Positions 15,001 through 29,500 of a DNA stretch of 64,000 nt are shown one piece after another (within the stretch, counting starts at the first letter, position 1; the number at the start of each line of letters is the position of its first letter). Source of the DNA: Branchiostoma floridae. Its lineage: Eukaryota > Chordata > Leptocardii > Amphioxiformes > Branchiostomatidae. The position numbers were made by a program, and so were the translations under genes. The stretch lies in assembly GCF_000003815.2 (NCBI RefSeq), contig NC_049984.1:1110572-1174571 (forward strand). Reading direction: 5' to 3'. The notes under the pieces were generated by a model, which did not search any database, had not been told where the DNA came from, and was given only the letters and a program-made list of their open reading frames with translations.

Positions 15001-16062
15001 GGGCAGGGTTGGCACGAGTTGGGGGTGGGGCTGGCTGGAACCTCATCTGGGGGGAGAGATTTGTACATGAAATACAAGTAGTTACATCTTTGCCAATGGG
15101 AGCACTTTTGGTAGTCTATAGTAACCACCTGTCCACATAATTCACATTTCATTGGTCCGCTGAGTAGTCTTCTTGAGCATGTTTGACCGTACAATCTATG
15201 ATAACTGTACACTGATCTAGTGATGTTGAAGAAGAGTATTGGATGTCACTCAAAACGTTCGTAAGTAATTCTTCGTGCGTGAGGGTGTGTACAGTTGGCC
15301 TGTCCCAGTGTGTGTGTGTGTGTACGTGTGTGCGCATGTGCGTCCCTACCATTGGCACATCTTGTACAGTTCCCCTGTCCCAGCGCATGTGTGTGTGCAT
15401 GTGTGTGTGCATGCGTGTGTGTGTGTGTGCATGTGCGTGTGTTTGCATGTGAGTGTATCACACCTACCGTTGGCACATCTTGTACAGTTCCCCTGTCCCA
15501 GAGCACGTGTGTGCATGTGTGTGTGTGTGTGCGTGCGTGCGTGCGTGTGTGTGTGTGCATGTGCGTGTGTTTGCATGTGAGTGTATCACACCTACCGTTG
15601 GCACATCTTGTACAGTTCCCTGTCCCAGCGCATGTGCGTGCATGTGTGTGTGCATGCGTGCGTGCGTGTGTGTGTGTGTGCATGTGCTTGCATGTGAGTG
15701 TATCACACCTACCATTGGCACATCTTGTACAGTTCCCCTGTCCCAGGGCTGACACGTAGCCCCCGGGGCAGGGCTGGGGCGCCTGGGCGGGGTCGGAGCA
15801 GGAGTGGCCCTCGTCACACTGGGTACAGCTGGAGGCCTGGGCACCACTGGGAGGGGAAATTCATTACTGTTATTTTCTATGTATGAAAACATCTTAATAT
15901 CTTCAGGAGCAGCTATGTCTTGTTCCTAACAACTTTGTTCAGGCATTACTTTCACTCACATTCACACTGAGTCAGAGTCATATTCCTCTCACTCAAACAC
16001 GCTTGCTTGTAGACTCACACACACACACACACACTCACACACATACATACACACAAACACTA

Positions 16063-16097
<35 letters not shown>

Positions 16098-16285
16098 TCG
16101 CATACACACTCTCACACACACACACTTGCACACACATACACACTCACACACACTCATACACACACACACACACACTAACTTGCACACACATACACATACA
16201 CTCACACACACACTCACACACACACATACACAAACATATACACACACACACACTCTCTCACACACTAACACACACACACACACTA

Positions 16286-16317
<32 letters not shown>

Positions 16318-19300
16318 TAACACACACACATATACACACACTCATGCTTACCTGTAGGACCCAGCAGGATATGATGTACATGTGGCCTCCCCCTTGGTGT
16401 TGTACGTGACCGCGGCACACACACGGTCATACACAAATATGCATATTTACCCGTAGGACCCAGCAGTACACGATGAACACGTGGCCTCCCCCTGAGCACT
16501 GTACATGCCCGCAGTACACACTCACACTCATACTCACACTCACACACACACACACTCGCACACTCACACACGCTCACACACACACACACACACACGCATA
16601 CTCACACTCATGCTCCCATTTACCTGTAGGACCCAGCGAGACAGGCTGTACACGTGGCCTCCCCCTGGGCGCTGTAGGTGCCCGCGGCACATGGCACAGA
16701 GTCGTCCTTGTTGGCACAGCTGCGTCCTCCCTCACACTCCGTGCAGCTGGTCTGACCTGAAGAGGCGGTAATGAAGGTAAAAAGGTACATCAGGTTTTGG
16801 AATGGCTGAATTGCTAGGCTAGCAGACATGAGATTGGTTCCATCCCTGTCATTCCTGGCTGAAGGTTGCGTCCTTAGGAGAGGCACATCGTCACTGAATA
16901 AAGAGACACTTTTTCTACACAATAACTGTTTTATTCACACCAATGTTTCAGTGACTATCTGTCTTTGTTATCACTCCACCAAGGTGTAACATGGGTACCT
17001 TCCTTTGATTTAAGGGAAGTAAAAGGCAGTGGGAGGAGAGGGTTTTGCTCTGCCTCCCAATACCATGTCTTAGACACTGTGTATAAACAAACCACTGTCC
17101 TATGGCCTCAAAAAAGCTTTGGGACCTTTTTAAAACATGTCAAACTTGAACTGAAACTTGAACTGAAGCTAAACTGACCAGTGGCAGCAGTGTAGTATCC
17201 GTCCTGACACTCTATTGGCTCGGACACCTCTCCGACTGGACACCTGTAGACCATGAACAGTTTCATCAGTTTAGTGCATCAATGAATAAAGAGACCATTG
17301 TTTCATTCACACCAACATTTTGGTTCACTTTGTACTGCAGCAATAGACGTCGCTGCATACAGCTTACAGATGTGGTCACAAATGCAAAGTATTCACCTGC
17401 ACATATGTGTACAGACTGCTCCAGAAAGCAATACTGTTACTCTGAAGCAACTGGATATGATTTTGGAAAATCAAAAATCCAAAATCATATCCAGTTGTTC
17501 GAGTAACTGCTTTTTGGCGTATCTTATTACCTAGATGTCTAACTTTTATCGACGTACAGACTGCTTTATGCAGACTTTTACAACGCAGTCCGAGATGTAA
17601 AGGAGCATAATATACACATAGCAGTCATTGCCTATAAGTGCCTAGGCCAGGGACTGGCCCCATTATTATAGCATTATAACAGTCATTATCAAACAGTTAC
17701 GAATCACCTGTATCCCTTGGGGCAGGGCTGGCACTCGGTGCTCCCGTTGTTGGCGTACTGTCCTGCCCCGCAGGCTACGGGGGAGTCTGTCCCGGCGAGC
17801 GGGCATGCGAAACCGCCGGGACAGGGGTCGCAGGACTCCGCACCCCCTGTACTGTACTCTCCTGCTGAACAGTCCTGTATACAACATAGGAACAGGACAA
17901 TGTTACTGGTCGCAGGACTCCGCACCCCCCGTGCTGTACTCTCCTGCTGAACAGTCCTGTATACAACATAGGAACAGGACAATGTTACTGGTCGCAGGAC
18001 TCCGCACCCCCCGTGCTGTACTCTCCTGCTGAACAGTCCTGTATACAACATGGGGACAGGTCAGTTCTACTGTTAAACAGGACTCGGCACCCCCTGTACT
18101 GTACTCTCCTGCTGAACAGTCCTGTATACAAAATGGGGACAGGTCAGTTCTACTGTTAGAATACTAACCAGGGCTCGAAATACTGGGTGCATGTGCACCC
18201 AGGTGCACCCAAAATTGGAGCTGTGCACCCAAGTATTATCTTCTTACGTTTATGTATGTAAAGATGTCAAAGGATACTAGTATACATCATATTCTTGACA
18301 TCTAAGTGTTAGAAAGATAATATAAATGTCTGTCAAAAAAATTGGTACTTGTTTAAGAATTTGATAACTTATTTGTAACTACTAGTAAGTTTTATTATTA
18401 GGTTATTACTTAAATTTAAGTGGTGCACGCAAACATTTTCTGGTGCACCCAATTTTTTAAGATGGGTGCACCAGTGCACCTAATCCCAAAAATGAATTTT
18501 GAGCCCTGCTAACTGTTATAAATCTACACAAAAAAGTCTAATTGATCTTGACATCACGTTTAACTTTTATCTTTTGTTAAAACGTACCCCAAAGATCAGA
18601 ATATCGTCAAACGTAAGATACATTGGCATTTCTTGTGGCTCCAAGTTTCAGGCCACATCAAAAATCTAAAGGTACTCAATGTTCTACTTTGTAATATCAG
18701 GGCTCGAAATTCATTTTTGGGATTAGGTGCACTGGTGCACCCAGCTTAAAAAATTGGGTGCACCAAAAAATTGTTGGGTGCACCACTTAAATCTAAATAT
18801 AAAAAAACCTAATAACAAAACTTAGTTACATGCTACCAAATTCTTAAACAAGTACCCTGACAGACATTTTTTATTATCTTTCTAACACTTGGATATCAAG
18901 AATATGATCTATATTAGCATACTTTGATATCTTTACATGTATTACATAAACCCACAGAAAATAATTGGGTGCACAGCTCCAATTTTGGGTGCACCTGGGT
19001 GCACATGCACCCACTATTTCGAGCCCTGAATATTATTAAGTAAAATTACAAAAGTTTCCCTCACACAAGCTCAAATCAAAAGAGATCTGTGGCTTTTCAC
19101 TGTGAAGCAATTGCAAGAGCTAAAATCACAGGAGTCCTGGCGTATTTAGAAGCACACAATGACAAGCACCAGTCAGTAGTAAGTAGCTGACGCTACACAA
19201 GTCCTGCACCAATCAGCAGTAGCTCACACCACACGAATCCTGCAAACTTACCTGACAGTCAGCCTCCTCTTCAGCTCCTGTTGTTGATCTAAACGTTCCC

Positions 19301-22300
19301 CCCGGACACGCCACCATTCCCGCACTGCCTCCTGGGCAACTACAGGGACAAAACACACCCAGGTTATCAGTGTTACACACAGTCTGGACACGCCACCACT
19401 TTTTTCAATGTACTTTGAAATTCAACTTCACGGTTTTCACTGTGACGACTGTAAGGTGAAGTTATCATTACTGATAACAAATAAATCGCTGGCTTTTTTT
19501 ACATACACCTGCTGCCACCGTGAACATTTAGTTCCGAGAACAAATTTAATTTTCTCAGACCGTGAAAGTTTGGTACCAAGAAGACAAAGTGAATTAAAGT
19601 AATTTGTTTCTCATGATAGAAGCTGCTGTTTTGCTAATCAAGAAAAAACTCTCAAAGAATGTAACCCTTTGTCTCACTATATCCACCTAAGTTGATTAAT
19701 CTATATTTCTATGAAACAGATTGTCAAACAGGTTTAAAGAAGAAGAAGAAAGAAGAAAGTGTTGTAGAGGTTTCCTTACAGTTACATCAAAAGCTACATG
19801 CAACAAAGGATCTGTGCTAGTTTCTTATTGATAAAAAACAATTACTTATGACTATATATACGGTATATACCCAATACCAATGAACATACCCCCTCATGAC
19901 TCTCACATAAGTATAAAGCTTTGAGTTTGGTGAATACGAACAGCTGAATGCCTCTCCACTGTGGCACTGAAGAGCACACTTGTTAACTGGGCTTTAGTTG
20001 AGCACTCTGCAGAAATAACAGCCATTCAGGGCACTGAGCTATGAGTACTCCAGCTACACCATACAGGTACTCAGGTGCAGGGTTGAGGGTTGTTGGGTGG
20101 ACTTATAAGTTATATTCACTGTGTTGTGTGTTGAGTAAAAAAAAAACACAAGTATGAGGGCAAGGGTTAGATCAGGCACTTCTAGAGGGGGTCGGGCGAA
20201 GTTGGCCATGTGCGATGAGAGATGAAGAGTAAAATGGACTGTATCTAGACCGTGTATCTAAATATGAACTTGATTGCGAACCTAATACACTGTACATGTA
20301 ACATCAACTCTCATTCTGCTGGGTAACCTTCAGTGTAAGACTGACACATTAGGAAAACAAGATTGTCTTGAACCCCTGGATATCTGAAGTGTGCATACCT
20401 TTTTTTATTACTGATGCTGCATTTAGTAAATCTCTTTAAAATGTTGCTGTGTTACTGATAGGGTATTTGGCAGAATTATGAGTGTTTTCAAGTTCCTTGC
20501 TTGGAATGTTTGAATTTCAACTTGTCCACACGTATTTCTCTTTCTTTAATTTGATTTGGACACAATCATTATTTTAAAAGAGAAAATATTAAGAGCTGAC
20601 CAAGAACCCCTCCTTGTACAACATCCTCTGAGACTTAAACTTGGTTAAAAAGAAAGAAATATAACTTACTGGTAATATTCCAACAAATGAAGACATATAC
20701 ATGTGTACATGTAACATGCCGATGTTTAAAAAAATTTTGAAACTGATAATGTTGTGCGTACAAATTGAAGATATACAAAACTGTGAGTGTGATATTACAT
20801 TATAAAGACCCAATCACTAGCATTGGTTAACCTTACATGTACTATGTGTTGTGGTGTATACTTTGTTGAATAAGCAGGTGATCAGATAAGTGTGTAACCA
20901 TGGTTACGGGTGAAAAGCCACTAATCCGGTACAATCACAAGGGCTTACCCCCTGATACCCCGGGATGAACTACACACACCTCTACTTTAGCTACAGACAC
21001 ATCGCAGCAAACACCACAAACACTGTTTTGCTATGACTTAAATCCCTTTCAATTGTATGCAATTATGGGTTTCTACTGTATCTATTTATGGTAGAAAAAC
21101 AAATTGAATATATGTCTTTCATTATAGAATAGAAACTGTTACATCCAGTAATTTGAAAGGAAAGATCGAGACGGGAATACACTGATTCTGAAAGAAAGTA
21201 ATTCAATGTGGAAAAAAATGTTTTACAACAAATAAAGCCTTTGATCTGCCACTATATAAATCCTACTAGAGTCTGCTAGAATCCTAGCTATCTTTCTTGG
21301 AATCTCTCTCAAGCTGTATTTTGTAATACTATATTATACAGAAACTCAGCCAAGAAACATGTAAGTGATACAGGTTTTCTGCCAGCAGTCTCTTTTCAAT
21401 TTCTTCTCTTGCTAATAAGTACCTAGTAATTATAATGTCGGTAAACCAAGGCACTAAATTCTCATTATACTTTATATATAATTTATACTCAGTGAGCGGC
21501 CCTTTAAGTTTTACAAGCATGAAAACAAGTCTCTGTCCCCTCCAACATTTCCCCCAGACACAGGACGTTGACCTGTTCTGCGGACCGTGACAGGGCGCGC
21601 CTGTCTTACGACAACACCGGTGAGAATAAAGAGAGTTGTTTACATTTGTCAATAGCAACAAGGCAACAACAAGCCGTCTCTATTGTGTGCGCCCTGCTTA
21701 ACAGAGTGCAATCACCGCAGGCTTGTGCACACCTATGGTAACATGTCAGGACCCTGCATCGATTATCTGTGGGTAAAAGACTCGCACCTGGGCAATAGTG
21801 CAGTACCAGGGTCAGGGTCCAGAAACTGGTGGAGACAATTTTGTTCCATACAGATTAGGACTGATTTTGGACCAGATTTTTTTTTCACAAATCGACAGTG
21901 ACCTGTGACCTGTGACAAATTGCATTTAGAAGTTATAAATAGATTTATGCACAGCCACAGTACCTTTAATATACTATTAGAAATATATTACTATAGAAAA
22001 AGACAATTGTCAATCTTTCGTACATGTAGTTGAACATCAGTCCGAATTAGAGACACTACGCTTGCACTCCAACTCAACTCAATTAGAAGAATTGATATGA
22101 GCTATACTTGCAATCCCGTTATAAAACCACTGAAAAATAAGTAGCTAATTGCAAGTAGCAACATGGTATATGACTATGCTGATTTAACGTCAGACTCTAA
22201 AACAACACCACCACAGTAGCACAGCACAGTAGACTACTGTAAAACTGAACTTAATTAGTGGCAAATGGTAACAGATTTGATTTCTTAATTCTTTCTCTTT

Positions 22301-23455
22301 TTTTTTGAGACACCTTGAGAGATTCTGAATTTTATCAAAGTTTAACGATAATGGTTACTATTACCACTTGTTACTAATCATAAACTACAAACATAATTTG
22401 TTAACCTTACAGACTATAGACAATGGTGTGAGTTGCAGCCATGACCCCCCCAGTGTACACAGTACGACAGGTAACGGTTGGTGAGCATATATACCATGTA
22501 CACAGGGGGGGTGAAAGGTGCGTGTTGTGTGCCCAGGCGGAGTGGGAACCTTTGTTAGACGCCATTCCTTAATGCAACAAACTTGTAAGGACTGACGTGG
22601 AACGTACTTACGGGGACATTAGGGGCGTCAGGCATGAGTATGGAAGCCAGCACACCCAAGTTTGAACCAAAGATGTCTGCCCTTTTAAACCTGTTGTACC
22701 TATTTCTGTTTCCAAATTCTACATGTATATGTCAAAATAATAGAGTTTTATAATCCTTATTGCTATATTGTGCCTATAGCTCTTGAAATTTGGCCATCAA
22801 CTGCATTGCCTTTCACAGTTGGACAAATGAATTAAACGAATAAAAGAACTTACTAATCTATGTGAAAAGTTGCAATCCAAAATCTCTTGCAATGTTTCTT
22901 TTATCACAAGGGACAAATTCTATATATCAAATAGAGTTTTAAACTATAATCCTTATTGCTATATGGTGCATGTGTAATAACATAGTTCGTGAAAGTTGGA
23001 ATAAATATAGGGTATTACATCTGCCAAGTAAAGTATAAGTAAAGTAAGTATATGTGCCAAGATGGTCATGTCACTCATGTGTAAAGTTGCACAATTTATA
23101 AATCAGAGATGACATTGTGCATGATAAATTTTGACGTGACATTCATATATGATGAACTGCGTGTCAACATGGACAAGTTTAATAACCTGTCACCAAAGGA
23201 GATACTTGGCAACCTCCTACCAGAACAAACATTTACAAAGTATTGGTTACTATCCCCAAACAGGACAACATACTTCAGACCCTGGTAGAAATGGCATCTC
23301 CTGGCTGATATGTCAGGGGCCAATCTAATCATTACATTCTCTTATCAGACAATGACTCGGCTGTGAGCATGGCAGAATAACTTCAGGGTATCCATCATAA
23401 GATTGGGACTGTGGAATCGTTTGTGTGTGTATGCATGTGTTTGTGTGCATGTTTA

Positions 23456-23512
<57 letters not shown>

Positions 23513-26500
23513 ACGCACATGTGTGTTTGAGAATGTGTGTCTGTGTCTGTGCCTGTGTGTAATGTGTGTATGTGTCTGTGTGTGTGTATGTGTGTTTGTT
23601 GGCTAAGTCTGATTGCCTTGTTTCCCTTCCTTCAAAACAGTACAAAATAAAACTTTCTAATTTTTTCAAACAGCTCAACAAATCTTTTTAAACCCTAAGT
23701 TGAAGGGAAAGTTTCAAGACATGGAGAAAACTGCAGTGCAGCAAAATGTGAGATGTATTTAGTCATGATCAGTGCACATCCTAACTCAAGTTACTGGGCA
23801 CCATACATGTAAATACCTTAGCCCTATATTTGTTGACACACTTCCTCGTTAATTACCTCATTAAGTGACAGTCCCACAAAGCAATAATTTACAAAACATT
23901 TCACTTTTTATGGGAGAGTCAACAGAAAACGTAATGACCTGCGTCACTCTGTCAGCAGACCTTCACAGTTAAGCAGTGATTGGCCACGGTTTATGACTTC
24001 CTCTCGTATCAAACATGCGATATCAGGTCATTATTAGCAACACTGGGGGTGGGCTGCATTTTCATGTAGAATATATGTGAGTTAAATCCTATGTTTCACT
24101 CAATTTACTATAGATTTTAGGAGTATATTGTAAAGTCTAATGCAGATCGAAAGAAACTAACCAAATTAAGAATCAGTTCACACTGCTTGGAAATAGAAAA
24201 AGGTCGGTACCGTAATATACCAGCCAACCAGAGGCAATGTCCTTCATGTAAAGATGGTATTGAAGATGAGTACCATTTTCTAATGACATGCCCTACATAT
24301 AGCGTAGATAGACAAAAATTAATGGACACAATCACATGTAAATCTAGCAGACCTTTACCAAAGACAAACAAATGTACTTTCAATCTACTTATGTCATGCC
24401 CAGACAACATATCTTCGTATTTAGGCCAATACATATGTAATGCTCTAAAAAAGAGAGGATCTATTGTACAGTAACAGATCGACTTGTTTAACTTGCATAT
24501 TACACTATGTCAATACGCCATTTATGTTCATATTCCTGTACTATACATGTATGTAGTTATAGACCTTAGACGAATATCATTGTATTAATTGACTTATCAC
24601 TGTTGCCTTACAATTGTACCATGTGCAAATGTCGTGCAATAAAGTTCATTCATTCAATGAACATATCCTCTATGATTTTCAATGACAAACGACTTCACAC
24701 TTCATTAATTGTTAGGCTAGGCTACTTTCCATTCTTTGCTCTCGGCTTTTTTAAAGCAAAAATCAGCAAGTGGTAACGTCCAACCCTCGCAAGATGGGGA
24801 ACAACGAATGCTAAACTAGATAGTGTGTCAGTGAGTGAGGCTAAGTGATGAAGAGGGCTGGGAAGAAAACTGTGTGTACCAAGGTGTACAGAATTTTCTT
24901 TTAGACTAAATCTTTCTTTAAATTAAAGTTGATTTGTCTTAAAATTCAAGAATTCATGAATGTGACCTGAACAAACTTTATAATACTTACCCCACCTACT
25001 AACTATCTATGGAGCCATTATTCCAGAAATTATATGGCCAAGACATATCATTTATTAAGTTGAACGCCATATCAATAGATGACCTCCATGCCAAATGTTA
25101 CATAACTCTATCATAATCTAACATCGTGTACAACATTAACACTTTGACCTTCAGGAGATTGTTCTGACGACCTCTAGTCTGACCAAACTAATTATCACGA
25201 CGTTCCCTTCCGCACAGAGCGCACAAATCTCTCCCGATCCCCCCATTGTGGTCTCCTGGCAGACACATAAATTATTCACACCTGTCCAGCGCTTTTCTTT
25301 ATCCGCTTCTGGGTTAACAGTGGGAAAANNNNNNNNNNNNNNNNNNNNNNNNNNNNNNNNNNNNNNNNNNNNNNNNNNNNNNNNNNNNNNNNNNNNNNNN
25401 NNNNNNNNNNNNNNNNNNNNNNNNNNNNTAAAATATCATCAGTCTAAGGGTTACAAATGAAACTGTCATAATTATGTACTTTGGGAACAAAACTATCCCT
25501 CCAAAATAGCTCTACCCTGTGCATACTAGCATGTGTATATACAACTTGCTTTGTACAGTTTATTATATTATTTATTTATTTGGATTCTCCAAACTGGAGG
25601 GTATGGCGGAACAGGTGTCAAAAGACACCTTTTCGAAGCCGCCATACCTTGAATATTACTAGACTAATAAGATATTGCATAAGACTTGCCATGCCATTCC
25701 TATATGTAGGTCACTTGGTACATGTATTGTAAAGATTGCAAATCATCAAACAATCAAACAAATCCGCAACATTAGATATACTAAGTGTATGAAAATATCA
25801 TCATCATCCTCAGTTGTATAGCTAAGAATATAAAACCCATGGAAATAGAGAAACAACATGAGAAATCAAGCATTTATGCAAGTCATCATCATAATTACAT
25901 CCAGACAAGTGGCTGGGATAACAAGTCCCCAGGGGTTTCCAGTTCTGCCCCAACAACATCAACAAAGGCACAATATCGAGGACGCTTCTACCTCAATAAC
26001 CTCACATAATTGGCAGGTAATTAATGGCAGGTTTTCAGGGTTAGAATATATTTTTTTTTTTGCACTGGCAGTTTGTTTCAACTGTTAGGAACATTTTTTC
26101 ATAGATTTTTACTTTCTGCAAATCATTTTCTAAAATTGATATTCTTATCCGTTACCTTAAAGTTTACATTCCAAAGATCAAGAATTGATCCTGTACATGT
26201 CTGAATTCTGCAGTAAAAGAAAGTTGATACACATTGTTTACTACTGTCAATACCCCTCATTTATGAGTCAATGATTGCCATCGTTAATCAGGCTCGTTAG
26301 CACCTATTCAAACCATTATATACATAACAGTAGACTGCCCCACCCACCTATAATCAATTGGATCTGATTCAGTTTCATGAGTTACCCAGATCATTGGATA
26401 AGCCTGGCAGCAAGACAGCATGGTTTACATGGTCACTTGCACTGGGGAATATGCCAAATTTCCTTTTGCCCCTTGTTGGTCAACATAGAAAAATGGTGCT

Positions 26501-29500
26501 GTTTGAAAACTGCAGTTTCAAGTTGGGATGAACAACTGCTTAATTCATTTGTCTTTGAAGCTGCAGGTTGATAGATATAATTAAATGTAGAATACATCAG
26601 AGCAATCTCAAATTTTTCAGATATCTTAAGCCTTGCTCTCACTCATAAAAGTATACATTCTCAATCTCACACGTCAATGAAGGTTGGACATTCAGGCAAT
26701 ATTAATGTCCAATCTTGATTTGTCATATATTCTCAAGTATACCAAGTTGAAAAGTTAAAGACTTAGAGCATGGTTCCTGAACTTAGTTAAGATAAATTTC
26801 TATACTTCACAGTGACCATTGATTGTTTGACTGTGAGCGATTCCCATGCCCGACCTCTGACCTCCAGACCGAGTCCGTCGGTGCAGGTATGTGTTGACTG
26901 AAGCGATTACTGTGACAAACATGACCAAAGACTTCCCCGTAACGCGACACTGCTGTTCATTCCGAGTGTTTGTGCTACCGGAGTTGTTACGGGGTTACCC
27001 GATACGCCACTTCGTGACACGTGAATGCGCTTTCCTGCGTTACATTGTTGTGGGGCGTACGGGTACACGCACTTGATGGGGCTACGCGGAAACAAGGAGG
27101 TGCGGCGCTAAACATGGCGTCATGACGTGGCCGATTATTGCAACAGTTGTTTCCTGTGCACACAAAACGTCCCTGTCTACATTCCACAACTTAAAACTTA
27201 CATGTGAAAAACTTGTGAAGGTTGGATGGGAATAATATGGTTTGTGTGATATAAGTGACATGGTTTTGTTTTTGTGCATTCTGTAAATATTGTATTGTAT
27301 GTATGTATTATTTGTACAGTATATTGTATAATAAAAATTTAAAAAAGAAAAAAAAAATTAATATCCAGGGCCTCCATGAAAAACAGTGTTAGTCACAGAT
27401 GGGAGCCTACCCTGGTAAAAGAACACAAGAAATAAATAGATACAGGCATGCAGGGGGCAATGGTAAAACAAATGTGATGCCAATGCCAAATCTAGATCAA
27501 GCTTGTTGGATACTCGGTCCAGCATACAGTACACTCCCACCCCATCCGGATTATAAGACACTCAGTATCCCCCCAACCTAAGGTCCAGTAATACTGTGAC
27601 TGTTATAACTGCAGTACTTACTAGTGTCCTGCGTGACAGTCTGTACACGAACCGTTGTCCCAGTACTGGCCAGCACTGAGCAGTACAATTAGACCATGGC
27701 AATCCCCCCTCCCCCCAGTACAGTATAGACCCCCCCTGTACAGTCGAACACTTGGTCCCCCCCTGTACCAGTGATACTGAACATTATAACTACTGCAGTA
27801 CTTACTAGTGTCCTGTGTGACAGTCTGTACACGACCTGTTATCCCAGTACTAGCCAGCACTGAGCAGTACAGTTAGTCCATGGCAATCCCCCCCAGCACA
27901 GTATAGACCCCCCCCCTGGTACAGTCGAACACTTGGTCAACCCTGTACCAGTGATACTGAACATTATAACAGTTTTACTGCAGTACTTACTAGTGTCCTG
28001 CGTGACAGTCTGTACATGACCCATTGTCCCAGTACTGGCCAGCAGTACAGTTGGAGACACAGTCCACTCCACAGTCACATGTTGTTGCTGCGGAAAATGC
28101 AAAGAAAGGGAAAGAAGACATTTAGTTATTAACATTAGGCCACATTCTTCGTTTGAGATAAAAACATTCATTTCACCCAAAATTAGGTCGAAGGACCAGT
28201 TACTTGAATGTTTACATTCTTTGTATTGGACGGAATGATTTATCTTGGATAATGTTATCTACGATGTTAGATACAAATGATATTTTATCATTCAACCATT
28301 TTATCAAGGTGTAATATCATAATGAACAGGTTTAAAAGGTAGTCAAGATTTCAGAGATTAATAAATGAATAAAGAGATGTCAGTCTGGACTCAAAAATTA
28401 ATGAGTGGAACTAAATATCAGCAAATGAGGTGTGATATATCAATNNNNNNNNNNNNNNNNNNNNNNNNNNNNNNNNNNNNNNNNNNNNNNNNNNNNNNNN
28501 NNNNNNNNNNNNNNNNNNNNNNNNNNNNNNNNNNNNNNNNNNNNCATCAATGCAGAACAGATATTTCTGTTCACTTCTTCTTGAAGTTCTTCCATTTTGC
28601 AAGTTAGAGCCACCAAATAAAATAGCTTTATTCTACAACACAGCAAAGATAGCCACCTGATGCATAAACATCTGTAAACTTTGCATGGCAGTTGTTTACT
28701 TTGTTTTGTTGAACACACTTTTTATCATGTTTATGAGCATGCCAGCAATGTCTTCACGTTGTTGTCAGATTATTTTGACATCTGTCAGTCATTTTCAGGC
28801 CTATAAAAAAGTATAAGGGATCCACACAAATGTGTCTTAGGTAAACAACAACACTGCAAAATAAAATGTTTGCAAATGTCATGCAAAAGCCAAACTTGAT
28901 GAAAAGAACGAACAAGGAACGAATGTTCTTATCTTAAGCTTTCAAGAAGACTGAAGCATGTCTTAAAATTCCAGTTACGATGTTCACATCTATTGAAACC
29001 AGCCACCATGACAGTTAGCGTTACACAACATGGCGCATGGCGTACTTACCCCCTCGCGTAGCGGGGGTATTTCTGCCAAAACACAGCTTCTTCCTTGGGC
29101 GACATGTTNNNNNNNNNNNNNNNNNNNNNNNNNNNNNNNNNNNNNNNNNNNNNNNNNNNNNNNNNNNNNNNNNNNNNNNNNNNNNNNNNNNNNNNNNNNN
29201 NNNNNNNNGGGCTAAAAATGGACCTGAAATAATCCAGGAAAACAAGCCCAAATCCCGAGAGGACAAGGAAGTTCTGAAAGTTAGTCAGCGGAGTGACCGC
29301 CATGACAGTTCCTTGTCACCACTGTCAACAACGTTAGGACAGACCTCAGAATGATTTCTTCAGTTTATGCAAATGCCCTACAAACCTATGGAAAGAGGTG
29401 AACATACCTTCTACTGTTATATCCTGGTACGTCCAGCACACAAATATGAGAACTAGAAACTGCAGGACACGGTTTAGTCGGAACGTGCAAAGTTGGCGGG

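Larger units (their letters stand above)
19340..27600. other. Long intron between exons 2 and 3 of the giant gene
   Basis: Apart from the LINE fragment at 24110-24660, the GT microsatellite at 23407-23600 and the gap at 25329-25428, I see no supportable exon in this AT-rich stretch. A short Cys-containing open segment on the minus strand near 21545-21625 lacks convincing splice sites. Non-coding control elements could be present but none is recognisable. Confidence 0.6.

Noticed and set aside
15243-15892. Cys/Val/His-rich open frames on both strands
   Set aside because: They read GT/CA microsatellite and copies of exon 7.
16003-16320. His/Thr repeat open frame
   Set aside because: Pure CA microsatellite.
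21545-21625. Minus-strand segment HRCCRKTGAPCHG with later TSCVWGKC, possible extra Cys-rich exon
   Set aside because: No convincing acceptor and donor in a phase that fits between exons 2 and 3, which already join through a split Tyr codon.
29209-29352. Plus-strand open stretch KNGPEIIQENKPKSRED next to a gap
   Set aside because: No start or acceptor visible because of the gap; composition alone is not enough.
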